Assembly: GCA_021029095.1 (NCBI GenBank)
Contig: JAJOHG010000010.1
Span: 744,001 to 808,000 of the forward strand
Origin: Phellopilus nigrolimitatus
Lineage: Eukaryota > Basidiomycota > Agaricomycetes > Hymenochaetales > Hymenochaetaceae
Reading direction: 5' to 3'
Length of the DNA stretch: 64,000 bases
Positions 10,720 to 21,376 of this stretch are shown here, one piece after another (position 1 is the stretch's first letter; each line of letters starts with the position of its first letter). The notes beneath the pieces were generated by a model, which did no database searches, was not told the DNA's origin, and saw only the letters and a program-made list of their open reading frames with translations. The translations under genes and the position numbers were made by a program.

Positions 10720-13700
10720 TTAATTAGGTGAGACCGGCTGTGAAAATTCGCGGCTCGGTTGCTCGGCGATCGGACTCCGGCGCAAGGAGGCCACAGGTGA
10801 CGCACGCCGCTCGGCGTCCCGCGCCGTACCCGCGTCGTCGTAATTAGGGTATCCGTTTCCGTTTTCTCCGGTATGAGTATACGTCTCCTCTAGATTCGCG
10901 TCCGCAGCGTCCTTCGCCCCCGGCGCCTTCCCGAACTCGAAGGGCAGCAGGACGGCGCGGTCGATGGCGACGGGGAGCCCACGGTGGCGCCCGCGCAGCA
11001 TCACCGCGATGACGATCAGCTTCGAGAGCGGCGTCAACGCGCCCGAGAACGAGAAGTTCGCCTGTGCGGGAGCATGTGAGCGGAGGGGGACTAATCAGCG
11101 CTGAATGCTTTTATGTTGGGACTTACGTAGGGCACACCGAGGCTGAGGCCGACACCCCCGTACGCAGAGATCAACTCAAATACTGCTCGCGAGGGGAGAC
11201 GTCAGCAAAAATATTCATCGCAAGGTAAAGATCAAGCTGACTTATTGTGAATATAGTAAACCACTGCAGGTTCTGCTCGTTCTGAATCTTGCCCCGTTCA
11301 ATAATGCACACCAGGAACAGCGCGAGGCCCAGCCACCACATATCTGGTCGAAGAGGCAAGAACCGTTCACGACTGCACACCGGTTTCAATCTTAACGGAT
11401 AACTCACCGAAGGCGAGTTGTCGCCTTGCGTGCCAAGCCAGATAGCGGCCCCAGACAGCTACCCTGGACTCCCCGTCCTGGCGCTTGCCCGTCTCCATGT
11501 CATCCTCCTCGTCTTCGTCGTCGAAGACCCCGAGAGACTTTTCTTCGTAGACGTTCGTCGATCGGACGCTAGTTGAGTGTTAGTAGGGTAGCGAACAAGT
11601 TTTGCTTAGTATGAAACAGTACCTCATGGCGATGGGGTCTATGATAAAGATTCGTGAACATCCATATTTTGATGAACAAAAGGTATACAACTTACAATAT
11701 GCTGATATACATCATCATCACATACAACGCTCTACGATTAAAATGAGTTAATCAAGCATGTATGAAAACACCGGGTTAAAACAACGCACTGTACGGCCGG
11801 AGCAAGCGACGAAAGCGTAACGGTGGCGAATCCCGCCGCGCGCACGCACGTCGCCTGCAGCAAGCCGATAATGAAGCGCACGCCGAGCGGAACGGTCGCA
11901 AACGTCGAGTTTCCGATATCCAGAACCAGAAAGAAAAACCAATCCGTTCCGCTTTCGAAATATTTTGATAAATAAGTAAATAAATAGATACGTCGATCGG
12001 AAGTGGGTTAGACTCACTTGAGCATGACTAGCACGGTTAGGAGGAACCACGTCTGATGGGACGGGAAGAGATAGATGAAACATCTGCGCGGGTGGTCAAG
12101 AAGGAAGTGAAGGGTCTCGTTGATACGAGACCTGTATGGGACCAGTTTAGTGATAATCCAACTTTTTTTTCTAAGCGTCAGTACCCTTACAACAAAGCTG
12201 TATAAGACACGACTCACATTGTGAAACGAAGACTGGAGCGTCGATTGTACGAAATAAGCCACTTTCTTTTCGAAGTCAGATTGACTACAAATGACACTCA
12301 CAAGATAGGCTAGATTCGCCAGGAATTCGTCAGGCAAAGGTTTCTCCCGAAAGCCACAACGTGAACACTTACGAAAGCTGTGTTTCCCGCGAGGATGAGA
12401 AGCGCCATGACCAGCACCATCGGATATGCCTTCTGGAAGGGAACCATCGACTGGTCGACGAGCGACATGCCCGCATTCGTGTATGCGGAAACGACCTGGA
12501 ATGCGGCGAACCACGGCGGCGGAACGTAGCGGTGCAAGTTCGGGGGCTCGAAGGTACTTCTCCACCTATGCAAGGAGATGTACGGCGCAATGACCGTGAA
12601 CGCCATAAGCTGCACGCAGAAGTGGTACTGTTCCGCCGCGAACCAGCCGTATAAGTTTCAGATGCCAAGAACAACAGGAGAGAAGAACGTACGCCGCCGA
12701 CGATCCACAGAAGTGCAGTCAGAGCGCGGTACTCGACGCCCCCGAGCTCCTGGAGGTGCTCCTCCGTGAGCAAATGGAACTTCGAGTTGCGGCCCACGAT
12801 CGCGTCGAAAGAGATGTACTGCACGGTCTTCCCACCTTCCGCGTTGACGCTGCCAGACGGGCCCTGGCTCGGTGCGTTCATAAACGTCTGCGTGCGCGGC
12901 AGCGTCACCGTGCGCAGGAAGCGTCGCTCGACGCTCGGGAAGAACCTCTTGACGAGCCGGAGCAGCAGCACGTGCGGGTGCGGAAATCCGCCGTAGCCCC
13001 TGTTGATAGCACTGTGCGCGGGCACGCTTCTTTGCGAGCGAGCCGTGTGCATCGTGGTGGTGCGCCGGGTGAGAGGGACTCCGCCGGGCGGGACAAAATC
13101 TGGATCAAACTCGGTAGTTAGTCTACCCGATTTTAGGGAAGGGAAAACAGGAAGGAAACAAACCTCGGTCATCGTGAACAACGTCCATCGAAGTGCTGTA
13201 ACGTCGCGAACCGGTGTCGCTTCGCGATCGCGTGCTGAGGCCATTGTCGATGTACGACGGCCTACGTCCGCGGAATTCTCGGTCGGGGGTCTTGAATTCT
13301 ACCGTCAGGGTGTGGCCAAGGGGCACGCCAGACCGAGTATTGCTAGGTTGGATTGTCGACGTGCGCGCTAGGATAGGCGCGGCCGACGATGAGCTGTTTG
13401 CGGCACTGTCATCGGTGGCGACGGGTCTATCAAAACGGCCTAGTTAAATAATCTGACGCCTCGATGAAACTAAAAGAACATATACGTCGCGATCCCTTTT
13501 ATCCCATTCGCCTTCTCGTTGACTTCCGGCTCCGTATACTCAGGTTCCGGAGACTGAGGCTGCGTGATCCAGCCATTTGGGTCGATGGGCCTGGGCGCAT
13601 CGTCCATCCGGCGTATCATGTCCGTGCGCAGATTGCGCAGCGTCTTCCTGTTGAAGATGCCCGGTTTCTTTTTCCCGTCCCCGTCCCCGCCTCGGCCCTT

Positions 13701-14347
13701 CTCGTCTTTGCCGTGGCTGTCGCTCCCGTTTTCCGGCACAGGCGAGAGTGGCGTGGTGAAGGTAAGGGCGCGTAGTAAGGCGCCGCCCCCACGTCGCGCC
13801 GGGCGGTCTATCTCCCTGCTGCTCGGCGAGCGCCTTCCGTTTTGCAATCTCGGCTTCCACGATGTGTTCGAAACGCTTGGCAAAATACCGTCTACAGTAA
13901 CACATGTGAGCAGCTGATATCGACAATATGAAATAGTATACGAATGCAGACCTGCGCATGTAGACCATCACCCACGAGACAACGACCTTTTAAACATGCT
14001 GTGAACACGCTGAAACAGACGCAGAGGACGCAACGCACCGGGCTCCCTATGCATGCCTGGAAGAACAAAAGACCTTGCTGAAAGCCGGTGAGGGAGCTGA
14101 GGTCGACGGAGGCGAGCCCGCACACGAAAGCGGCGCTGGCACAGTTGAACAGGGCGTCAATGTAGGATATGTGTATCTCTCCGTTGGCCGCATAGAAAAT
14201 TCCAGAGAAAATAAGAGGGGTGAACGTGCTGCAAAGTCCGTGAGCCTCGTCGTTTCAAAGCCCCACCGCGAAGCGGACGTACAAGAAAAGGACGTGGACT
14301 CTGAAGAAGTTGAGGTTATTTTGTATTGTGGACCATAAATTGGCCAT
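10720..14347 (-). CDS. trk1: TRK-family high-affinity potassium transporter
   Basis: It encodes a plasma-membrane K+ transporter of the fungal TRK/HKT family (four membrane-pore-membrane repeats). Exon 1 (14347..14283) gives MANLWSTIQNNLNFFRVHV, continuing TFTPLIFSGIFYAANGE and the first pore stretch SSLTGFQQGLLFFQACIGSP. A long hydrophilic loop (about 13890-12830) precedes GGVEYRALTALLWIVGG, QVVSAYTNAGMSLVDQSM (second pore), QATCVRAAGFATVTLSSL (third) and FELISAYGGVGLSLGVPY (fourth), then IAVMLRGRHRGLPVAIDRA and a charged tail ending QPVSPN. About a dozen exons are needed. Within the hydrophilic loop near 13805 the frame must shift from ..KRKALAEQQ to EIDRPARRGGG without a plausible intron, so a one-base indel is suspected. 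Family assignment is secure; exon borders after exon 4 are approximate. Confidence 0.85.
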
Positions 14348-15156
14348 TAGGCCAGGCGTGATCGACTAAGACAGCATAAACTTGATGGTGGTTGGGTTAT
14401 AAGGTGCAGTAACAAACCTACTGAGTGGCGATGACGATCGCTTGTAATGGCGCTGAGGTAAGTCCGGCTGACGCCATTGTGTAATCACGTGACATAACTA
14501 AATTTCCTGATGTAGTTGTCCGTTTGTCTATCGGTGACTGGAAAAGGTAACTTGGTCGGGTCACGGGACTGATCATTGCCGACGCGCTCTTGGGCGGCTC
14601 TTGGGCGGTTATCGCGATCAAACGCGTCGTAAACTCTCGCAAGCTGCTGACGGGAGACCCAAAAAAAGAGCTGCGAATTTCTCGGATATTTTACATTTTA
14701 CAGCACTGAATCGTTGCGAAATTACACGTCGGGTAGGGAATATAATCTTGGATACCATGGTCGCCACCTTGTGGTGCATAGCTCGACATAGCTCACTGAT
14801 TGGGGAATACCGTTCGCCCGCCGCAACAAAATCCGTTCCCTTGCCCACGGTACACCCCGATATGCAACTCCGGCGAACGTGCGAGAGAAGTGCTTCAAGA
14901 AGTTCAAGAACCCGGAGTCGGCCGGGGGCGGACTGGGCGCTGAGTACTAAGCGCTGACGGCTGAGTCATTGAATGGGGACGGATATCTGTCGGTACTATA
15001 AAGCTGTCGGCGGGAACGAGCCAAAAGCCGAGTCTAATCGAAAGTAAAACTGCGGTGCGATGAAACGCTTCCCACCTCAGATGAGATGTTCACAGAATGA
15101 TAGGAAAATAACAAATACAAGGTGCAAGGGGAAATAAATGGATATTATCGACAGAG
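14348..15156. other. Intergenic between the TRK promoter and the PXR1 3' end
   Basis: No gene, RNA or repeat is recognised. Open frames at 14601-14957 (+) and 14618-14848 (-) have no family match and overlap each other. Confidence 0.6.
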
Positions 15157-16680
15157 CTAGGACGAATCCTCCTCCTTCCGCCGTTTCTTGCTGCTTCTTC
15201 TCCTTCCCTCCTTGTGTTCTTTTTTCTTTTTCTTCCGCTCCGTTTTATCCAAGTCTCCCTCGATCGCAGGACTCTCGGTCTTTGCAGCGGAGACGCTCGA
15301 GTCCTCCTCCTCCTCCTCCTCTTTCACGTCCTCGCTTCGCTCCTCCGGGGCGTCCTCCTTTCTTTTCTTCTTCCTATCTTTCTTGTCCTTCTTCGATTTC
15401 CTCTTCTCTCCAAGGGAGCCACATTCACGCCACCACCCATCAAACCTCCGAATTTAACGCCGGAGCCCAGGCCCATCACCGGCGCATCAGCATAAGTTTC
15501 GCCACCCCCCGGATCACGGCCTAACCCACCCCTTGCGCCGATCCCAAAGCGCGGCGTCTCATTGTCGCCCTCTTCGGTCTTTGCGACCACATTAAGTGGA
15601 GAGGGGCCGGACGATACGGGCTCGGCTGCGTCTTCGCCCATCCTTGCGCGCGCAGCGCGCAGGCCAGCTTCGCCTTGAAGTAGTCTGCGACGCTCGTCGG
15701 CGCCGTCGTCATCAGCTCCTGGTCCAGCGTGAACGCCGGGGACGCATTGCCCGCGCCGACAGAGTCGGGCGGGCGCGGCGACGTGGAGCCGGAGGCGGGC
15801 GTAGAAGCGCTCCCGGGATGCCCAAGATCTCGGCGACGGCGGTCGACGATTGGGAGGCGAGCTTTTTTGAGCGCAGGAAGCGCGCGCGGTGTCTGTACAT
15901 ATGATGTTAATTTTTCATTTTTCAAAGAGAGGTTGAGGAAGGGGAGGCGTACGCCATGGGTCGTGGAGCGCGCACGGCGGGCGGAGCGGCGGGCGCTGGC
16001 GTGTCGGGTGAAACGGAAGACTCGATATCGTCTCCCTTTTTCGATAAGCCTTTCCTCGATTTCTCCTCCGCCTCGTCCTTCTCTGTTCGCCCTTTCTTTT
16101 CCTTCTTTTCCTTCTTTTCCTTCTTCCTCTTTTTCTTCTCGCTCTCCTCTCCACGGTCCTCCCGCCCGTGTTCGCTCCTCTTCCTCTTCTTCCCCTCCTT
16201 CCCTCCTTCCCCTCCTCCATCTCCTTCGCCTCCTCCATCTCCTTCGCCTCCTCCCCCTCCTTTGCCTCCTCCCCCTCCTCATCCCCCTCCTTCTCCTTTC
16301 CGCCTCCACTAACACCCACATCCTCCTGCGCACCCGCATTCAGCCGCTCAAGCAGCATCTCATAGTCCCTGTTCTGCCTCCACGCGACGCCGTCCGGGCC
16401 CTGCGCCTGCGCGCCCGCGCCGATCCCAAGCAGATTGAGCTTCTGCGCGACCTTGACGGCCGCCGTGCGCCCGTCGCCGGCCACGCCGAGGCCCTGCGCG
16501 GGGTCCCACCCCATCTTCGCGAGGTACGCCTGCCCGAACTTGGCGGCATCTATTTGTTTGGAATAGTCAGTTCCCAATTCATTTTTGGGGTTGAGAGGGA
16601 GAGGGAGTACCATCTGCCCAGGACAAGTTGCGCGGGTCTGCGCCGATGCGCTGCTTCGTCTTCCGCCCACCCAGGCCCAT
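15157..16680 (-). pseudogene. PXR1: PXR1/PinX1-type G-patch protein, several frame breaks
   Basis: PXR1 is a nucleolar G-patch cofactor of the Prp43 helicase in rRNA/snoRNA maturation and a telomerase inhibitor. Exon 1 (16680..16611) encodes MGLGGRKTKQRIGADPRNLS and exon 2 (from 16549) DAAKFGQAYLAKMGWDPAQG, the diagnostic N-terminus and G-patch. Further on come a Lys/Glu-rich tract, MAHRARFLRSKKLASQSST, the TSVADYFKAKLA box, FGIGARGGLG and a basic tail ending EEDSS at 15157. These blocks are in order but lie in different frames. Shifts are needed near 16200 (purine run), 15815 (CCCGGG), 15640 (GC repeat) and 15412, and only the join near 15955-15897 looks like an intron. The gene is conserved in fungi, so base-call indels in simple-sequence runs are as likely as true decay. 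Confidence 0.7.
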
Positions 16681-17061
16681 TTCAGATGACGATTAAGTAG
16701 ATATAGCTTCTCCTCAGATATATTGACTCGTCTGGGAATAATTTTGCAGCTTCAGACAATTTTGGTTCTTAACAAGAGAGCAAAGCCCAGCGTCAGAAAG
16801 GAGAGTAAACTAGAGAGCAAGCACGCGGACAAGGCAGAGGAAAATCAGTGTCCGTCATGCACAGCCACTGACCAAAGATCGACATTTCTTTTTCACTGGT
16901 TGTGCGAAATATGCTTGCGTACGAAAGAGAAAGTTCACATTTTTACAAGATACAAGAAAATTATAGATACAGATGAGCGCATGTACATATGTAAGTGGGT
17001 CGTGAGATACTTGAAAAGGTAAGTATTACAACTTGCAACGGCATGAAATTGACGACGCTGG
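16681..17061. other. Intergenic between PXR1 and HMG C
   Basis: No recognisable gene. An open frame at 16723-17022 (+), rich in Lys and Cys, has no family match and would run into the PXR1 promoter. Confidence 0.5.
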
Positions 17062-18218
17062 TCAAAGAAAAGCAATCCCACCCGTAAGAGTCAGATCCAA
17101 ATCATGTGCTGACGAGGATATGCTCGACATCCAGGATATCATGTCGAAAGGCGACTCCAAGGGATCGTCATTCGAAGGAAGAGACATCGCCACAGGCGCC
17201 ATCGTGGGAGAGGCCGTGCACGGGCAGAGAAAGTCGGAATAGGGACAGTGAACGCTCGTAGCTGAAACGAAGTCCTCCACCTCCCGTTCGGCAGATGACA
17301 TTCCAAAGCTAAGACTGAGCGCATGGTCAAGCTGCTCTGTGTCGTTATGCAGCGTTGGGTTGGGAGATAGTGAAGACGTGAGCTCTGCGGCGGACCACTC
17401 GGGGGCGATGGAGAACCCGTCGGGCTCAGGGGTGGAAGGAAGGAAATCAATGCTTTGACCGAAGTGCGGGAAGTGGAGTGATGAGGGTCTTAACGGTGCC
17501 TCGTTTGGCTCCTGAGAGAAGGAAAATTAGATGCACAGACCGAATCTCGAAGTTTGTATTTTTTTCTCACCTTTGGCATATCAGGCAGATGAGCATCAAC
17601 GAAGAAGGTAGGCGAGGTGGTAAGCGAAGCATGTCCCTTGCCCCGTGAAGCAGACGACAAGGTCTCTGGAGTCGGCGGTGGCGTCGGCATCTGCTCAATG
17701 GTGCGTCGAGCCTCCCTCGACTTTCTTTGTGCAGATTGCACCGTACGAGTCTTCTTCTTCTTCACCATGACCTCGTCCGGAATTCCAATAACCTCCTCCA
17801 TCTCGCGCCTCGCCTTCTCCTGGTCCGCCATTTTGAAGAAGTGTGCACGCGTCGCGTCGTCCTGGCCCCGCCAGAGCTCGGCAACCATCCGCGACACATC
17901 GTTTTGGTGCTTCACGCTCTCGGGGAGCATGTGGTTCGCGATGGCATGCGAGCGGAAGAGGATGAACGCGTTGCTCGATTTCTTCTTCTTTGTGGGTTTG
18001 GCGACGGAAGCGGCCGAGGGCGATGGAGGCGGGACAGGTCGAGCTGAAGCGCGTTTACGGAGCGAGAACTCGTCGTGCGCGACGTCATGCTGGAGACCGG
18101 TGTCACCCAGACTCAAGTGCTCTAGGGTCATCGGTGAGGTCTAGTAAACTAAAATATCGTCAAAGAACGTACCCATTTCGCAATGAAGCGTAGCAGCATT
18201 GATACGAATAGCAGGCAT
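17062..18218 (-). CDS. HMG-box transcription factor C (intact copy)
   Basis: Three exons, 18218..18173, 18121..17571 and 17511..17062, give an uninterrupted 348-residue protein. The N-terminus is MPAIRINAATLHCEM. The HMG box of fungal MATA/Ste11-like type spans roughly residues 50-120 (KSSNAFILFRSHAIANHM, VSRMVAELWRGQDDATRAHF). A basic KKKKTRT patch, a Pro/Thr-rich linker (MPTPPPTPET) and an acidic Ser-rich tail follow, possibly for activation. It should bind DNA in the nucleus; such factors commonly control mating or fruiting genes, but the target here is unknown. It is an inverted duplicate of gene B including about 300 bp upstream, and serves as the reference showing B's two insertions. 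Two promoter motifs lie about 170 and 218 bp upstream. Confidence 0.85.
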
Positions 18219-18430
18219 TTGGAGGGCTGAGAGTGCGCGGATGTAAAAGACGAGGGGAGTCAAACTGGAGCTCTGCAAGCAGATGGGACAGATCCTGGCC
18301 GTCCATTGTCGCGCTTTAATACTGAAATCGACCCGGAGAAGTTGCAGAGCTGGTAGACGCTGTGGTTGCTTGAAAAGGAGAACTACGCGCTATAATCACG
18401 TCGTGTTTTGCTCCCGCCCAAAAAGGAAAA
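17062..18430 (-). repeat. Arm 2 of the inverted segmental duplication (gene C)
   Basis: Reverse complement of the 3755-5100 segment, covering the promoter, all three exons and both introns. Similarity ends in the last part of exon 3 and beyond about 18430. Confidence 0.75.
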
Positions 18431-18453
18431 CCCTTCGCTATAATCACATCGTG
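18388..18453 (-). promoter_or_regulatory. Paired HMG-gene promoter motif upstream of gene C
   Basis: Copies at 18388-18405 (CGCTATAATCACGTCGTG) and 18436-18453 (CGCTATAATCACATCGTG), 48 bp apart, about 170 and 218 bp before the gene C start. Spacing and orientation match gene A. Confidence 0.45.
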
Positions 18454-18579
18454 TTCTGCAACTCGTTTCTTTGACGTGTCTCATGCTCGCTCCTAGCTCA
18501 AGCTCGCGAAGTCACGCGATTCAGAAGGGCGTGTTGGATAGCTGCAGATTCTATCCGATATCATTGTGGTGCAAGTAGC

Positions 18580-18822
18580 TCACTTATCGTGACCCGCCAC
18601 ACATAACGCGTAAATACGCATAAATACGCATAAATACTGGTCAACAGCAAGATAAAAAGCAATCCCCGGAGTCAACTTCAAAAATAAAATCGACCAGCTC
18701 CAGTTACTATGTGTGCAGTCAGTCGTCAGTAGGCTCGCAATATATAAGGTCAGATATCTTTCCAAAAAACGGAAGAAGGAAGACAGGAGGGCCCTGACAT
18801 CAAGGTTTTGAACAATGTACAT
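18580..18822 (-). pseudogene. Possible remnant of a DUF6533-type fungal membrane protein
   Basis: An 80-residue frame reads FLERYLTLYIASLL, then LKLTPGIAFYLAVDQYL and FMRIYALC. This resembles the TM2-TM3 part of the fungal seven-pass DUF6533 family (RYLP.. and LRVYALY motifs). No start exon or remaining helices could be assembled. A second stretch at about 20990-21200 on the same strand shares the GCGTAAATANGCATAAA core and an LVFLLVVEKQRLML-like segment. Both are probably eroded copies; the assignment is weak. Confidence 0.3.
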
Positions 18823-19205
18823 AGTAGCTGTCCTCCAGCTCTTAAGGGAAAAAGGAACAGAAATAGAGCCAGTACACTCATCTTTCGTATGGCTCGAAGA
18901 ACTTATAATTTCAAATAAGCCTCGCTTCCATTTGACGGTATCAAGGAAACTCCCTTTTACCGTTCAACCTCATTGACGATCATTAGCACCTCCGACGTCT
19001 CGGATTCTGTAGGCCACGTACTCAGACGGTTATAGTGTTCGCATCAGAAGAAGCTATACTTCGCGTACGGAGAGAACTCGCTAATCTCAAGTGCCGCCCT
19101 TGATCCCGAGCTCGTATATAATTACTAGGTCGAGTCTACATTCTTTTCTGAAAATTTTCATTTATTGAAGTCTCCATTCTCTCTTCAGATGAGACGTGCG
19201 CCTGA

Positions 19206-19402
19206 TGTTGAAATACGAGGGGCGAGGTCGCCAGCAGTCGCGCACAGTGGGTTCCGTTTGTCCCGTTGGCGGTGGTGGGCCGTGGGCAAACGCGATAGAT
19301 AGCAAGTTACAACGAGTCAGCCTATATGCTAGTCGCTTACTAATCTACCCGATTTGTCCGTTACTCCGAAACAGTTTTTGAGGGTTCGCAGAAATTCCAA
19401 CA
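19206..19402. repeat. 5' LTR of the miniature element
   Basis: 197 bp, TGTTGAAATACG...AATTCCAACA; no differences seen from the copy at 19876-20072. Preceded directly by target duplication CCTGA. Confidence 0.9.
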
Positions 19403-19546
19403 CTCCCCCTCGAACCGAAAGAAACTGGCAAGTGAGACACATCACCAGAAAGAAAGAAATCCCCAATTGCTCCCCCTGAAGCCCAGCATCACAGTGTGCC
19501 TCAAGCTCTCCTTCAACGTTCTTCTGCCTCCTTGGAGGACTTTGAG

Positions 19547-19760
19547 TTCCGGTGTGCCGCCCGCAGCACGCAGTGACCGTGAGTGTCGTTCCGGTGTGTT
19601 GCGGCAGGGACCGTAAAGCCGCAGCTTGTCGATTCCGGTGTGCCGCCCGTGCGCGCAGTGACCGTAGGTGTGAGTTCCAGTGTGCCGCAGCAGTGACTGT
19701 AAGGCCGCAGCCTGCGAATTCCGGTGTGCCGTCCACAACGAGCAGTGACCGTAAGTGTCC
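19547..19760. repeat. Internal minisatellite of the miniature element
   Basis: TTCCRGTGTGYYG starts at 19547, 19589, 19633, 19675 and 19719, with steps of 42, 44, 42 and 44 bp, each followed by a CAGTGACYGTA-like block. The alternating spacing suggests an 86-bp two-part unit. Confidence 0.7.
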
Positions 19761-19875
19761 GGTTTAGAGTCCCGTCGACTATCGGAGTCTGCGCCTCGCG
19801 GCGGCTTTGTGTCGCGACGGCCAGCGACCTCGATTGCTTGTTTTGCTTCCCCAAGAGAAGGAAGGATCGCGTTTG

Positions 19876-20072
19876 TGTTGAAATACGAGGGGCGAGGTCG
19901 CCAGCAGTCGCGCACAGTGGGTTCCGTTTGTCCCGTTGGCGGTGGTGGGCCGTGGGCAAACGCGATAGATAGCAAGTTACAACGAGTCAGCCTATATGCT
20001 AGTCGCTTACTAATCTACCCGATTTGTCCGTTACTCCGAAACAGTTTTTGAGGGTTCGCAGAAATTCCAACA
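19876..20072. repeat. 3' LTR of the miniature element
   Basis: No differences seen from the 5' LTR; followed directly by CCTGA, completing the target-site duplication. Confidence 0.9.
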
Positions 20073-21376
20073 CCTGACGCCGCTAGTTAACCTGCTAAAC
20101 GCAAGATGGCTAACAGGAAAAGCTTACCGACCAGTCCTTAAGAATCCAGTCAATGCTGCTCTTAGAATCTCGACTTCTAGAGAAGACGGCGCGTAATGTG
20201 GTAAAGATCGACAGCGTACCAGACGGACTTGTTCGTCTTTTCGAAGCGCGAGTAGTATGATACGTAGCTTTGATACAGGTATTTGCATGTAATCCTTGCC
20301 AACGAACGTTTCGTTCTTCTTTGTACGGTAGCCTACGAGGCACCTTTTTTGTCCGTGGAGAGAAGGACATATTTATGTAGTGCAGAACATTTACCAGCGG
20401 ACCGCGGTATTTTTCAAAGGCTATGATCAACGAACGCGTCCTAGTCCAATTTTTTTGAGGAAGTTGTTTTAAGCTTTGGGCTGCTCCGGCATCTTGTCTC
20501 AAGACCGCGGTGGTAAGTGCTAGGCTAGCAGCACCTTGACACAATCGAGGGGTTGTAAATGCAAGAGTTTGGCTCAAAGAACATTTAAGTATTATAAATC
20601 ACACATCGTCGGACTGTCGTAGCCTGAGTCCAAGAATATATGGAGTAAGACCAGATCTCGGAGACTCGTGGTATCGTGGAAAGAACGCGCGACGCACTAC
20701 CTCCGAGTGCTTGCGCAGTCACATAAAATTCTCGTTTAACGGCCCGGATCTGTGGGAACGTGGAGATGTAAAGAAGTAAGATGGCGGATCTCGGCATATT
20801 GATAATCATGTAGACCTTTGCTCTCCTGGTCGGCGTTCGGCGTATTAGTCGGGTAGGAAGAACGTGAGAAAAAAATCTAAGTATTGAAGGCTAGGGTATC
20901 TGGAGAGATGATGAAGATGTAAATGCCTTGTAGTTTGTCTGACTTTTATACCGCGATCTGCAATAGTTTTGTGAAGTTATGACAGCAAGGATCGCAAGTT
21001 CGCGGCGATCAGGCACGAAACGCGTAAATAAGCATAAACAACGCGGTCAAGGCACCCATTCAAATCTAAACTCTGCCCGTACGCATCTCAACCGGTATGG
21101 CTGCATAGATATAATGTTGTGGTCGACAAAGGACAGCATAAGACGTTGCTTCTCTACTACGAGAAGGAAGACCAGGGAAAGGGCATCCGGGGGAACCAGC
21201 AGGACGTAACCAGATCGTTTGTAATGTGAGTTACTTGACGTATTTTTCTACAGTAGCAAATCCGAACTAACTGTACATCCGAATGTTATCTTATATTTGA
21301 CACAGTAAGGGGAGCAAACCAACACAAAGTAAGGCGGGCTCGTTAACGTACACTATTCAATCTCTTTCTTCTTTCC
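20073..21376. other. Gene-poor stretch with possible membrane-protein remnants
   Basis: Minus-strand frames at 20110-20577 and 20585-20809 do not match a family I recognise and cannot be joined into a complete gene. The part near 21000-21200 resembles the 18.6-kb remnant. Nothing else is seen. Confidence 0.4.

Larger units (their letters stand above)
19206..20072. mobile_element. Complete miniature LTR element (TRIM-like), 867 bp
   Basis: Two 197-bp direct repeats (19206-19402 and 19876-20072) read identical by eye, start TGTTG and end CAACA, the standard TG..CA LTR ends. The element is bracketed by the 5-bp target duplication CCTGA (19201-19205 and 20073-20077). The 473-bp interior has no gag, protease or polymerase frame, so movement would need proteins from a related element. 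A purine-rich AGAGAAGGAAGGA stretch lies just before the 3' LTR, where a polypurine tract belongs. The sequence after the 5' LTR (CTCCCCCTCGAACC) is not a clear tRNA primer site. The matching LTRs point to a recent insertion. Strand is taken from the tract and is tentative. Confidence 0.88.

Noticed and set aside
15521..16339. Long minus-strand frame of 272 residues rich in Arg and Glu
   Set aside because: It is a shifted reading of the PXR1 Lys/Glu tract; the family blocks lie in other frames.
15729..16700. 323-residue plus-strand frame opposite PXR1
   Set aside because: It is the antisense of low-complexity PXR1 coding sequence with Pro/Ser/Leu bias and no domain.
19403..19417. tRNA primer-binding site after the 5' LTR
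   Set aside because: It contains TCGAACC, like the complement of a T-arm, but lacks the TGG expected next to the LTR.
19206..20072. Full Gypsy or Copia retrotransposon
   Set aside because: The interior is only 473 bp and has no gag, protease, reverse transcriptase or integrase motif.
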